NCBI GenBank assembly: GCA_019115345.1
Contig: DXDV01000242.1
Span: forward strand, 1 to 13,987
Direction of reading: 5' to 3'
Length of the DNA: 13,987 nt
From: Candidatus Intestinimonas stercorigallinarum
Lineage (GTDB): Bacteria; Bacillota; Clostridia; Oscillospirales; Oscillospiraceae
The translations under genes were made by a program, and so were the position numbers. Positions 6,452-12,205 of the stretch are shown piece after piece (position 1 is the stretch's first letter; each line of letters opens with the position of its first letter). The notes beneath the pieces were generated by a model. The model saw only the letters and a list, made by a program, of their open reading frames with translations. It was not told the DNA's origin and made no database searches.

Positions 6452-7102
6452 TCAGGAACCAGTCCTATGAATCCGCAGATATACTTCCGGCAACTCCTCA
6501 GGCTCCGGTGGACGGGTCTGGCCGCGCAGTGCTTCTGTGCAGGCGTTGAATGTTCGATAATTGCGGCGGGCAGTCTCCAAAGGGACTTCGTTATAGTCTC
6601 CGGTTTCCTCCGGATGCGCCACAGCCCAGGGGTCATCCGTCCAGCAGCAGACCGGGCAGAACTCATAGCGCCCTGGCGTCTGCGCATTCAAGGTGTAATT
6701 GCCGCAGCAGGGGCATGGGCGCTTCCCTTCCTGTTCCGCAGTCACTCCCTGGGGGACGCGGGTCGGCTGCCAGCCGTCCAGCAGCTCTTCCACACAGTCC
6801 AGGAAGGCCCCTTCGCCCAGGGTGTTGAGCTTGAACAGCACCGCCTGGCTGCCGCCGGAGGTGATGGCGGACAGGAACAGTTGACTGCCCTCCCCCACCA
6901 GGGTCAGGTTGAGGCTCACCCGGTTGCCGCCCATCACGCTGTACCGCTCATAGACCCGGACGGCACAGCGCAGGCCGTCGGGACCATAGTAATCACTGCC
7001 GTCCTCGTAGCTGGCCGAGGCGCTTCCGTCCAGAATACCCTGATGGAGATGAGCCAAAAGCTCGTCGAAGTCCCCGGTGAGACGCCGTTCCAGTTTGGCC
7101 AT
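6452..7102 (-). CDS. Two-domain protein: DUF6054-like N-terminus fused to a CPCC cysteine-rich domain
   Basis: A 216-residue protein of unknown function inserted between ruvA and ruvB. Residues 1 to about 110 (LERRLTGDFDELLAHL, then VYERYSVMGGNRVSLNLTL and FLSAITSGGSQAV) look like the DUF6054 family of Firmicutes. Residues 128 to about 190 contain CPCCGNYTL (130-138) and FCPVCCWTDDPW (148-159), matching the CPCC cysteine-rich domain (PF14206), probably metal-binding. A short proline/glutamate linker and a basic tail end the protein. No signal peptide or membrane helix is seen, so it should be cytoplasmic. The start ATG has AGGGGAG close upstream. It sits 16 bases after ruvA and 15 before ruvB, firmly in the operon. 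Both family assignments are from memory of their motifs. Confidence 0.8.
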   Translation of the reverse strand: MAKLERRLTGDFDELLAHLHQGILDGSASASYEDGSDYYGPDGLRCAVRVYERYSVMGGNRVSLNLTLVGEGSQLFLSAITSGGSQAVLFKLNTLGEGAFLDCVEELLDGWQPTRVPQGVTAEQEGKRPCPCCGNYTLNAQTPGRYEFCPVCCWTDDPWAVAHPEETGDYNEVPLETARRNYRTFNACTEALRGQTRPPEPEELPEVYLRIHRTGS

Positions 7103-7118
7103 GGAGGCTCCCCTTTCC

Positions 7119-7724
7119 CTATCCCTTTACCATCTTCTTGAGGGCCTGCTTGATAATGTCCTCCAGGCTCAGGGCGTCCAAATCGATGCCCTTGAGAGCC
7201 GCCCCGATCTCCGCCGTGGAGTAGCCCAGCACCGCCAGGGCGGCGGCGGCCTCGGAGGACTTGTTCTCCGGGATGACCGTGACGCCGGTGCCGCCGTAGC
7301 TCTCCCCGCCTGGGGCGATCTGGCCCTTGGCCAGCTTGTCCTTCAGCTCCAGGATGACCCGCTGGGCGATCTTCTTGCCGATGCCGGGGGCTACGGTGAG
7401 GGCCTTTTCGTCCCCGGTGATGATGCTCATGGCCAGATTCTCCGGGGTGCTGGAGGAGAGGATGGAGAGGGCCGCCTTGGGTCCCACGCCGGATACCCCG
7501 ATGAGGAGCTGGAAGCAGTTGAGCTCGTTTTCGGAGAAGAACCCATAAAGTTCCATGGCGTCCTCCCGGACGTTCAGATAGGTGTAGAGCTTGGCCTTCT
7601 CCCCTTTTTTGAGCCGGGCAAGGGTATTGTTGGTGGTGCGGCAGGCGTAGCCCACCCCGCCGCAGTCGATGACCGCCAGATAGGGAGCCATGTGGGCCAC
7701 GGTGCCGTTGACATAGTAAAACAT
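7119..7724 (-). CDS. ruvA: Holliday junction DNA-binding protein RuvA
   Basis: A 201-residue protein that binds four-way junctions as a tetramer and loads RuvB. The N-terminal OB fold (1-62) ends with REDAMELYGF. Two helix-hairpin-helix motifs follow: LIGVSGVGPKAAL (74-86) and APGIGKKIAQRVI (112-124). A glycine-rich linker leads to the C-terminal RuvB-binding domain (SSEAAAALAVLGYS to the end). The length is typical. The start ATG has AAGGCGGT six bases upstream, one mismatch from the ideal site. It follows ruvC by 24 bases. Confidence 0.97.
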   Translation of the reverse strand: MFYYVNGTVAHMAPYLAVIDCGGVGYACRTTNNTLARLKKGEKAKLYTYLNVREDAMELYGFFSENELNCFQLLIGVSGVGPKAALSILSSSTPENLAMSIITGDEKALTVAPGIGKKIAQRVILELKDKLAKGQIAPGGESYGGTGVTVIPENKSSEAAAALAVLGYSTAEIGAALKGIDLDALSLEDIIKQALKKMVKG

Positions 7725-7748
7725 GGTCTTACCGCCTTATGTATGGTT

Positions 7749-8285
7749 CTAGTTTCCGTTCCGAACGGCGTACCGTCCGCTGCCCGGCGTGGCCGGGTCC
7801 AGGGCGGCCAGCCGGGAGGTGGCCGACCGGGCGTGGCAGAGGGCGACGGCCACCGCGTCGGCGGCGTCATCGGGCTTTGGCACCGCCGGGAGACCCAGGA
7901 GCCGCTTGGTCATCTCCATGACCTGCCGTTTTTCCGCCTTACCGTAGCCCGCCACGGCCTGCTTGACCTGAGAGGGAGAGTACTCGAAGATGGGCACCCC
8001 CGCCCGGGCCGCCGCCGTCAGGATGACGCCCCGGGCCTGGGCCACGCCGATGCCGGTGGTGACGTTGTTATTGAAGAAAAGCTCCTCCACCGCCATGGCC
8101 TGGGGCTGGAAGGCGGACAGGAGCTGGGCCATGTCGTCCTCGATCTGAAGGAGCCGCGCGGGCAGGGGCTGTCCCGCCGGGGTGGTGATGGCGCCGCAAC
8201 GCACCAGGCGCTGACGCCCCCCCGCCGACTCCAGGATACCGAAGCCCACGATGGCAAAGCCGGGATCGATGCCTAAAATGATCAT
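7749..8285 (-). CDS. ruvC: Holliday junction resolvase RuvC
   Basis: A 178-residue endonuclease that cuts Holliday junctions symmetrically. The four acidic catalytic residues are in place: Asp7 in MIILGIDPG, Glu67 in AVEELFF, and Asp140 and Asp143 in the DDAADAVAVALCHA segment. The start at 8285 gives the canonical N-terminus and has GGAGG five bases upstream; an in-frame GTG nine codons earlier lacks a ribosome site. It is the first gene of the ruv operon, with a putative extended -10 promoter just upstream. The C-terminal 20 residues (DPATPGSGRYAVRNGN) are beyond the conserved fold. Confidence 0.97.
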   Translation of the reverse strand: MIILGIDPGFAIVGFGILESAGGRQRLVRCGAITTPAGQPLPARLLQIEDDMAQLLSAFQPQAMAVEELFFNNNVTTGIGVAQARGVILTAAARAGVPIFEYSPSQVKQAVAGYGKAEKRQVMEMTKRLLGLPAVPKPDDAADAVAVALCHARSATSRLAALDPATPGSGRYAVRNGN

Positions 8286-8314
8286 AATGTCCTCCAAAGG
8301 TCTATACGCCACCT

Positions 8315-8343
8315 ATTTTACCACGGAGGACCCACCGGCGCAA
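8315..8343 (-). promoter_or_regulatory. Putative promoter of the ruv operon
   Basis: On the minus strand, TTGCGC (8338-8343), 17 nt, then TAAAAT (8315-8320) preceded by TGG (extended -10). The leader would be about 22 nt before ruvC. The -35 matches consensus at only three positions, so the extended -10 carries the call. Confidence 0.5.
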
Positions 8344-8363
8344 CCGGGAAAAACGGGCCTTCC

Positions 8364-8406
8364 AACGGCAAAACGCCCGGAGTTTTGGTCCGGGCGTTCT
8401 GCCGTT
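8364..8406. other. Long hairpin in the xerD-ruvC intergenic region
   Basis: AACGGCA (8364-8370) and AACGCCCGG (8372-8380) pair with CCGGGCGTT (8390-8398) and TGCCGTT (8400-8406). This makes 16 bp interrupted by one mismatch, with a 9-nt loop. It lies downstream of the xerD terminator and upstream of the proposed ruvC promoter. On the minus strand a T5 run follows only about 15 bases later, so it may be a second, less canonical terminator. Confidence 0.6.
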
Positions 8407-8440
8407 AGAAGGAAAGTATTCCAATGTGCTTTTGCTATGC

Positions 8441-8472
8441 AAAAGCTCTGCCGCTTCTCCGAGCGGCGGAGC
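8441..8472 (-). terminator. Intrinsic terminator after xerD
   Basis: An 11-bp stem with one G-U pair: arms 8445-8455 and 8462-8472, six-base loop. On the minus strand it is followed directly by TTTTGC. It begins 22 bases after the xerD stop. Confidence 0.78.
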
Positions 8473-8494
8473 CAGCGCCCCGCCCTGTACCATC

Positions 8495-9379
8495 TTATGC
8501 CCGAGGGTGGGCCTTGATGTAGACGTTCTTCAGCTTTTGATTGACAAGCTGGGTGTAGATTTGGGTGGAGGAGATGTCGGCGTGCCCCAGCATTTCCTGA
8601 ATGGAGCGCAGATCGGCCCCGTTTTCCAGCAGATGGGCGGCAAAGGAGTGGCGCAGGGTATGGGGCGTGATCTCCTTCTGGATACCCGCCTTTTCCTGAT
8701 AGTGCTTGATGATCTTCCAAAAGCCCTGCCGGGACATCCGCTTGCCGGTCATGTTGACGAAAAGCGCGGGCTCGGAAGGGGATTCCAGCAGCTGTGGGCG
8801 GACCTCACGCAGATACTCTGAGAGGGCCCGGACTGCGGCGGGATAGAGCGGGATGACCCGCTCCTTGCCCTTCCCCTTTCCCGTGCAGCGCAGCTGGCTG
8901 ACGGTGAGGTTCAAATCCCCCACATTCAGGTCGATCAGCTCGCTCACCCGGATGCCGGTGGCGTAGAGAAGCTCCAGCATGGCGTGGTCCCGGCAGCCCT
9001 TGGGGTCTCCTCGCTCGGGCTGCTCCAAAAAGAGCTCCACCTCTTTGCTGGTCAGGATCTGGGGCAGTTTTCGCTCCACCTTGGCAGGCGCCACGCCCCG
9101 GGCCGGATTGACGGCGACCTTCCCCAACCGGACCAGATAGCCGTAGAAGGATTTCAGAGAGGCGGCCGCCCTGGTGACCGTGGAGACCGATTTCCCGCAG
9201 CCGGTGAGATAGCGGATGTAGCCCCCCACATCCGTCCGGGTGGCACGGATGAGATCCAGCCCCTCCCGCCCGCAGTACTCGGCAAACTGCCGCACATCCC
9301 GCAGATAGGAGCACATGGTATTCTCGGACGCCTTCTTTTCCGTCGCCAAATAGGACGCGTAGTCATTGATCTCATCCAT
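8495..9379 (-). CDS. xerD: XerC/XerD-type tyrosine recombinase (chromosome dimer resolution)
   Basis: A 294-residue tyrosine recombinase, the usual length of XerC/XerD. An N-terminal SAM-like core-binding domain (about 1-85) is followed by a catalytic domain with Arg144 in YATGIRVSEL, a beta-hairpin lysine in GKGKGKER (about 168-172), His240 and Arg243 in HTLRHSFA, His266 in MLGHADISSTQIYT, and the nucleophile Tyr275. All catalytic residues are present. The XerD label rests partly on context: in Bacillus the XerD homologue RipX also lies near spoIIM. XerC cannot be excluded by reading alone. The start ATG has AGGAG five bases upstream. It is probably the last gene of a proC-spoIIM-xerD unit and ends at a good terminator. 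Confidence 0.93.
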   Translation of the reverse strand: MDEINDYASYLATEKKASENTMCSYLRDVRQFAEYCGREGLDLIRATRTDVGGYIRYLTGCGKSVSTVTRAAASLKSFYGYLVRLGKVAVNPARGVAPAKVERKLPQILTSKEVELFLEQPERGDPKGCRDHAMLELLYATGIRVSELIDLNVGDLNLTVSQLRCTGKGKGKERVIPLYPAAVRALSEYLREVRPQLLESPSEPALFVNMTGKRMSRQGFWKIIKHYQEKAGIQKEITPHTLRHSFAAHLLENGADLRSIQEMLGHADISSTQIYTQLVNQKLKNVYIKAHPRA

Positions 9380-9416
9380 CCGCTCTCCTATCCTCCTCTT
9401 CCGTCAAATCGGGCCC

Positions 9417-10043
9417 TCAAAAGAGCTCCGCCACCGAGGCCAGCAGTGCCGGCACCGCCCAGCACTCCAGCAGGGCGGAAACGCCCAGCGCGCCTGCGCA
9501 CAGGCCGCTGCGCAGCCAGAAAATCCGGTCGGGCGGAACCGCTCCGCCCTTCCCCCCCACCAGAAAGCGCCCCGCCAGCGTCAGGGCGGAGAGGAAGCCC
9601 TGTACGCCTAAAAGAAACAGTGCGGGCAAGGAGATCATCCCCGTAAACCCGAAGGCGAAAAACGCCAGGATGGCCCCGGCTCCGCCGAACATCCGCACAA
9701 AGGAGGACACCGCAAAGGACAGGAGAAAGCCCCGGGCGGCAAAGACGATGGGGATCCCGACCGCGCCAAGGGCGGTGAAGCTGAGCAGCAGGGTGAGCAG
9801 CGGCCAGCGGGCCGCCTCCCAGAGCGCCGCCGCAGGTTCCGGCGGCGTGGCGTCGCCCGTCCTGGCCGCCTCCAAATAGGCCTGGAGATAGGAGCTCAGC
9901 CGCGCCTGTCCCTCGCCCCCCACCTGGGCGGCCAGGAGAAGCCCTGCCAGCGCCCCCAGGGCGAAGGCTACTGCGAGCACCACCAGCGCCGGCGTCACTC
10001 CGTCCGAAGGCGTATCCCAAAAACCACCAGTCCTCTTTCTCAA
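9417..10043 (-). CDS. spoIIM: Stage II sporulation protein M (SpoIIM/DUF95 family)
   Basis: A 208-residue polytopic membrane protein of the SpoIIM family. In Bacillus it forms, with SpoIID and SpoIIP, the machinery for septal peptidoglycan removal and engulfment. Hydrophobic segments lie at about 19-40, 81-102, 104-118, 121-150 and 180-203. The motif LLSFTALGAVGIPIVFAARGFLLS and the FGFTGMISLPALFLL stretch fit the family. The start is taken as TTG at 10043, because GAGGGG lies eight bases before it; a GTG at 10052 is in frame but directly abuts that site with no spacing. Its neighbours proC and xerD share the strand with short gaps. The family assignment is strengthened by synteny with xerD. 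Confidence 0.85.
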   Translation of the reverse strand: MRKRTGGFWDTPSDGVTPALVVLAVAFALGALAGLLLAAQVGGEGQARLSSYLQAYLEAARTGDATPPEPAAALWEAARWPLLTLLLSFTALGAVGIPIVFAARGFLLSFAVSSFVRMFGGAGAILAFFAFGFTGMISLPALFLLGVQGFLSALTLAGRFLVGGKGGAVPPDRIFWLRSGLCAGALGVSALLECWAVPALLASVAELF

Positions 10044-10096
10044 CGCCGTCACCCCTCACGAGAGAGTGTATGAGACAAGCGTGAGAAATAGGAGGA

Positions 10097-10912
10097 TTAT
10101 TTTCCCAGCTCCTTGGAGCGCTTGGTGCAGCGGTCCATGGCGTCCAGCATGAGTCCGTCGAAGTCACGGTCCGCAAAGGCGGTGAGGGAGGCCAGGGTGG
10201 TTCCGCCTGGGGAGCAGACCTGACGGCACAGCTCCTCCGGAGTCTTTCCCGACTCCAGCAGCAGCCGGGCGGAGCCCTCCATGGTCTTGGCCGCCAGCGT
10301 CAGCGCGGTCTGGGCGTCGATTCCCGCCGCCACTGCCCGGCGGACCATCACGTCGGCCATGCGGAAGAACCAGGCCGGGGAGGAGCCGTTGACGTTAATG
10401 ATATCGTCCATCTGCCCCTCGTCGATGACCGCCACCGCGCCGGCGGCGGAGAAGAGGTCCAAAACCGCCTGGAAAAGGTCGGCGGGCACCTCATCCGCCC
10501 GGGCCACCGCCGTGGCGCCAACCCCCACCATCAGGGGGGTGTTGGGCATGGCCCGCACCACCATGGCGCCGGGCAGCGCCTCCCGCAGTGAGGCGGCCGA
10601 GATGCCGGCGGCGATGGAGACAACGCATTTACCGGCCACTTCTCCGGCCAGAGCAGGGAGCACGTCGGGGAACATCTGTGGCTTGACGCCCAAAACGATC
10701 AGACCGGCCTGCCGGGCCACTGTCTGGTTGTCCGTAGTGGTGTGGACGCCCAACTCCGCAAAGGGCGTCAGCTTCTCCGGACTCCGATTGGAGAGCCAGA
10801 CCCGCTCCGGTGGAACGAGCCCCTGCTTCAACAGTCCCCGCAGGATCGCGCCGTTCATATTGCCGGCCCCCACAAAGCCCAAGACCAGATCGCCCATCGC
10901 TGCCATCGTCAT
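10097..10912 (-). CDS. proC: Pyrroline-5-carboxylate reductase ProC
   Basis: A 271-residue enzyme catalysing the last step of proline synthesis, NAD(P)H-dependent reduction of pyrroline-5-carboxylate. The N-terminal Rossmann loop is GFVGAGNMNGAI (about 12-23), followed by NRSPEK for the cofactor phosphate, VKPQM, and MPNTPLMVGVGATA (122-135). The dimer/active-site domain has NGSSPAWFF (175-183) and SPGGTT (234-239). The start at 10912 has GGAGGAGG just upstream. Two further in-frame ATGs follow within six codons. The frame is open 37 codons upstream, but that sequence does not look like ProC. It heads the proC-spoIIM-xerD unit and has a putative promoter about 130 bases upstream. Confidence 0.96.
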   Translation of the reverse strand: MTMAAMGDLVLGFVGAGNMNGAILRGLLKQGLVPPERVWLSNRSPEKLTPFAELGVHTTTDNQTVARQAGLIVLGVKPQMFPDVLPALAGEVAGKCVVSIAAGISAASLREALPGAMVVRAMPNTPLMVGVGATAVARADEVPADLFQAVLDLFSAAGAVAVIDEGQMDDIINVNGSSPAWFFRMADVMVRRAVAAGIDAQTALTLAAKTMEGSARLLLESGKTPEELCRQVCSPGGTTLASLTAFADRDFDGLMLDAMDRCTKRSKELGK

Positions 10913-11040
10913 TTTCCTCCTCCGTGCGTCAGAACAGAATGTCTGCCGGAGAAGCCACCATACCAGCTCCTCTGACAGACGGTACCGGTCCCGCGCCAAG
11001 TGCTTCACAAAAGGCGCAGGCAAATTTATCTGATAGACAT

Positions 11041-11069
11041 ACTATAAGCCACCGTGGAAAACATTGCAA
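11041..11069 (-). promoter_or_regulatory. Putative sigma-A promoter of proC
   Basis: On the minus strand, TTGCAA (11064-11069), 17 nt, then TATAGT (11041-11046). It would give a leader of roughly 120 nt. A second candidate, TTGACA (11133-11138), 17 nt and TATGTT (11110-11115), lies further upstream. Confidence 0.5.
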
Positions 11070-11070
11070 C

Positions 11071-11269
11071 GACTACGCAGGATATTTTTTCATTTTTGGC
11101 AATTATGACAACATATTATGTAAATTATATTATGTCAATCTACATACAGAGCATGCAGAGGAACGGCGCTCCACGACAGGAGTTCTGCGATATTTTGCAT
11201 ACCGACGTTTCGTAGGACACTATATATTGTGATGTGATGGCGAATAAATATTTATATTACAGATTGTAT
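11071..11269. other. AT-rich intergenic island upstream of proC, no gene seen
   Basis: This part of the 416-base gap between proC and the TIGR04086 gene is strikingly AT-rich compared with all its surroundings. No coding sequence with a ribosome site is seen on either strand. It holds three ATTATG-type repeats, an alternative proC promoter, an 11-base palindrome ACATATTATGT (11111-11121) and a 12-base palindrome ATAAATATTTAT (11244-11255). It may be a regulatory region, a remnant of an insertion, or a recombination site. Confidence 0.6.
11102..11138 (+). repeat. Three tandem ATTATG-type repeats resembling dif (XerD) half-sites
   Basis: ATTATGACAA (11102-11111), ATTATGTAAA (11115-11124) and ATTATGTCAA (11129-11138), spaced 13 and 14 bases apart. 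The middle copy, extended to TTATGTAAATT, differs at one position from the XerD arm of Bacillus subtilis dif as I remember it. No convincing XerC arm accompanies it. Confidence 0.45.
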
Positions 11270-11309
11270 ACGGCGTGCCGGAGCGCGATAAGGCGTTCCG
11301 GCACGCCGT
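11270..11309 (-). terminator. Strong hairpin after the TIGR04086 gene, probable terminator
   Basis: A 17-bp stem with a single G-U pair: arms 11270-11286 and 11293-11309, loop GATAAG. It starts 19 bases beyond the stop of the TIGR04086 gene. The minus-strand sequence after it is AT-rich but lacks a pure T-run. Confidence 0.7.
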
Positions 11310-11328
11310 CCCTCCCGCCCAGGCGCTC

Positions 11329-11748
11329 TCACCTGCCGCGCCGCTTTCGTTTGGGGGCGGCGCAGAGGAGGCCTGCCGCCGCGCCGCCGCAGAGACAGCC
11401 GGATAAAATGCCCAGCCCTCCCTGGTCCATGGACACCGATTCGGTGAACAGCAGCAGCCCGGCGGTCAAGAGCAGCAGGAAAAGGGTCCCCCCTGCCGCC
11501 AGCCCGGCCAGGAGCGCCCGGCTGCCGCAGCGCTTCACCGTCAGGATGCCGCCGAAAAAGCCGCCCAGGACGCAGGCCGCAATGGCCAGCTGCTCTATGG
11601 AGGTCTCCCCAAGCCAGCCGTTGGAAATGCCGATGGCACACAGCAGCAGAACGGACATGGACACCGCCAGAGCCAAGAGCCCTCCCAGCAGAATGGCGGT
11701 CATGACCTGCACAAGCCGAATGCCCTGCTCCTCCCCTGCTTTGCGCAT
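11329..11748 (-). CDS. TIGR04086-family four-helix membrane protein
   Basis: A 139-residue integral membrane protein with four hydrophobic segments (about 15-40, 52-71, 79-101 and 111-130) and a basic C-terminal tail (PKRKRRGR), so the C-terminus is probably cytoplasmic. Size, topology and position next to yajC fit the TIGR04086 family of Firmicutes membrane proteins, whose function is unknown. The start ATG at 11748 has AGGAGGG (11756-11762) seven bases upstream, an excellent site, but it lies inside the 3' arm of a terminator-like hairpin. Expression therefore probably depends on read-through from yajC and on opening of that hairpin. Confidence 0.8.
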   Translation of the reverse strand: MRKAGEEQGIRLVQVMTAILLGGLLALAVSMSVLLLCAIGISNGWLGETSIEQLAIAACVLGGFFGGILTVKRCGSRALLAGLAAGGTLFLLLLTAGLLLFTESVSMDQGGLGILSGCLCGGAAAGLLCAAPKRKRRGR

Positions 11749-11798
11749 AAAAACACCCTCCTCGCGTCGCTTCTAAAGAAGCCTATGCGAGAAGGGTG
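11749..11798 (-). terminator. Terminator-like hairpin that also sequesters the downstream ribosome site
   Basis: On the minus strand a 12-bp outer stem with one G-U pair (arms 11787-11798 and 11754-11765) encloses a small 5-bp hairpin (11769-11773 with 11778-11782). U5 (11749-11753) follows directly. The U-run abuts the ATG of the TIGR04086 gene at 11748, and the 3' arm contains its AGGAGGG site. It starts 20 bases after the yajC stop. Confidence 0.8.
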
Positions 11799-11818
11799 CT
11801 TGTCATGCTATGGAGTTA

Positions 11819-12100
11819 TCACTTGGTAGTTTCCGAGGTCTGCACGCCCTTGGTAGAGATGGCCCACTTGGCAAACTCCACCCGGACCCGGTCGGCGCTG
11901 GTCTCAATGACGATGCTCTCTTCCTTCACGGCACAGATGGTACCGATGATGCCGCCGATGGTGGTGACCTCATCACCGATGGCCAGCTCACTGCGCATCT
12001 TGGCCAGCTCTTTTTTCTTCTTGTTTTCAGGCCGGATCAGCAAGAAATAGAAGATGGCCAGCATGACCACCAGCATACCGATCGTAGACATCCATTCCAA
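11819..12100 (-). CDS. yajC: Preprotein translocase accessory subunit YajC
   Basis: A 93-residue small inner-membrane protein associated with SecDF and the Sec translocon. It has one N-terminal membrane helix (about 5-23), the family motif FYFLLIRPENKKKKE, and the soluble part L-x-IGDEVTTIGGIIGTI followed by a short beta-rich domain. The start is TTG at 12100, nine bases after GGAGG; the next in-frame ATG three codons later is too far from that site, and an ATG at 12106 is out of frame. It has its own strong promoter after tgt. secD/secF, common downstream partners, are absent; a TIGR04086 gene follows instead. Confidence 0.95.
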   Translation of the reverse strand: MEWMSTIGMLVVMLAIFYFLLIRPENKKKKELAKMRSELAIGDEVTTIGGIIGTICAVKEESIVIETSADRVRVEFAKWAISTKGVQTSETTK

Positions 12101-12162
12101 AAGACATTACCTCCAAATGATTGATTCCTGCGTTTTCAAGTGTAACTTGGACAGTATACATT

Positions 12163-12191
12163 ATTATAGCGTCAACATCTCTTTTTGACAA
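12163..12191 (-). promoter_or_regulatory. Sigma-A promoter of yajC
   Basis: On the minus strand, TTGTCA (12186-12191), 17 nt, then a perfect TATAAT (12163-12168). The predicted leader is about 55 nt and contains a small CAAGT/ACTTG inverted repeat (12137-12149). No terminator separates it from tgt, so yajC may also receive read-through. Confidence 0.8.
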
Positions 12192-12205
12192 GCCCTTTGT
12201 AAAAT

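Noticed and set aside
5345..7141. A very long plus-strand open frame (598 codons) opposite ruvB and the DUF6054/CPCC gene
   Set aside because: It is antisense to clearly conserved RuvB and has the Gly/Ala/His/Gln-rich, low-complexity look of a frame opposite GC-rich codons. It has no recognisable domain.
7077..8276. A 399-codon plus-strand open frame opposite ruvA and ruvC
   Set aside because: The same antisense artefact of GC-rich third positions; ruvA and ruvC explain the DNA fully.
9388..10176. A 262-codon minus-strand open frame overlapping spoIIM and the end of proC
   Set aside because: It runs through conserved proC and spoIIM in another frame, is Gly/Arg-rich, and lacks the membrane pattern that the SpoIIM frame shows.
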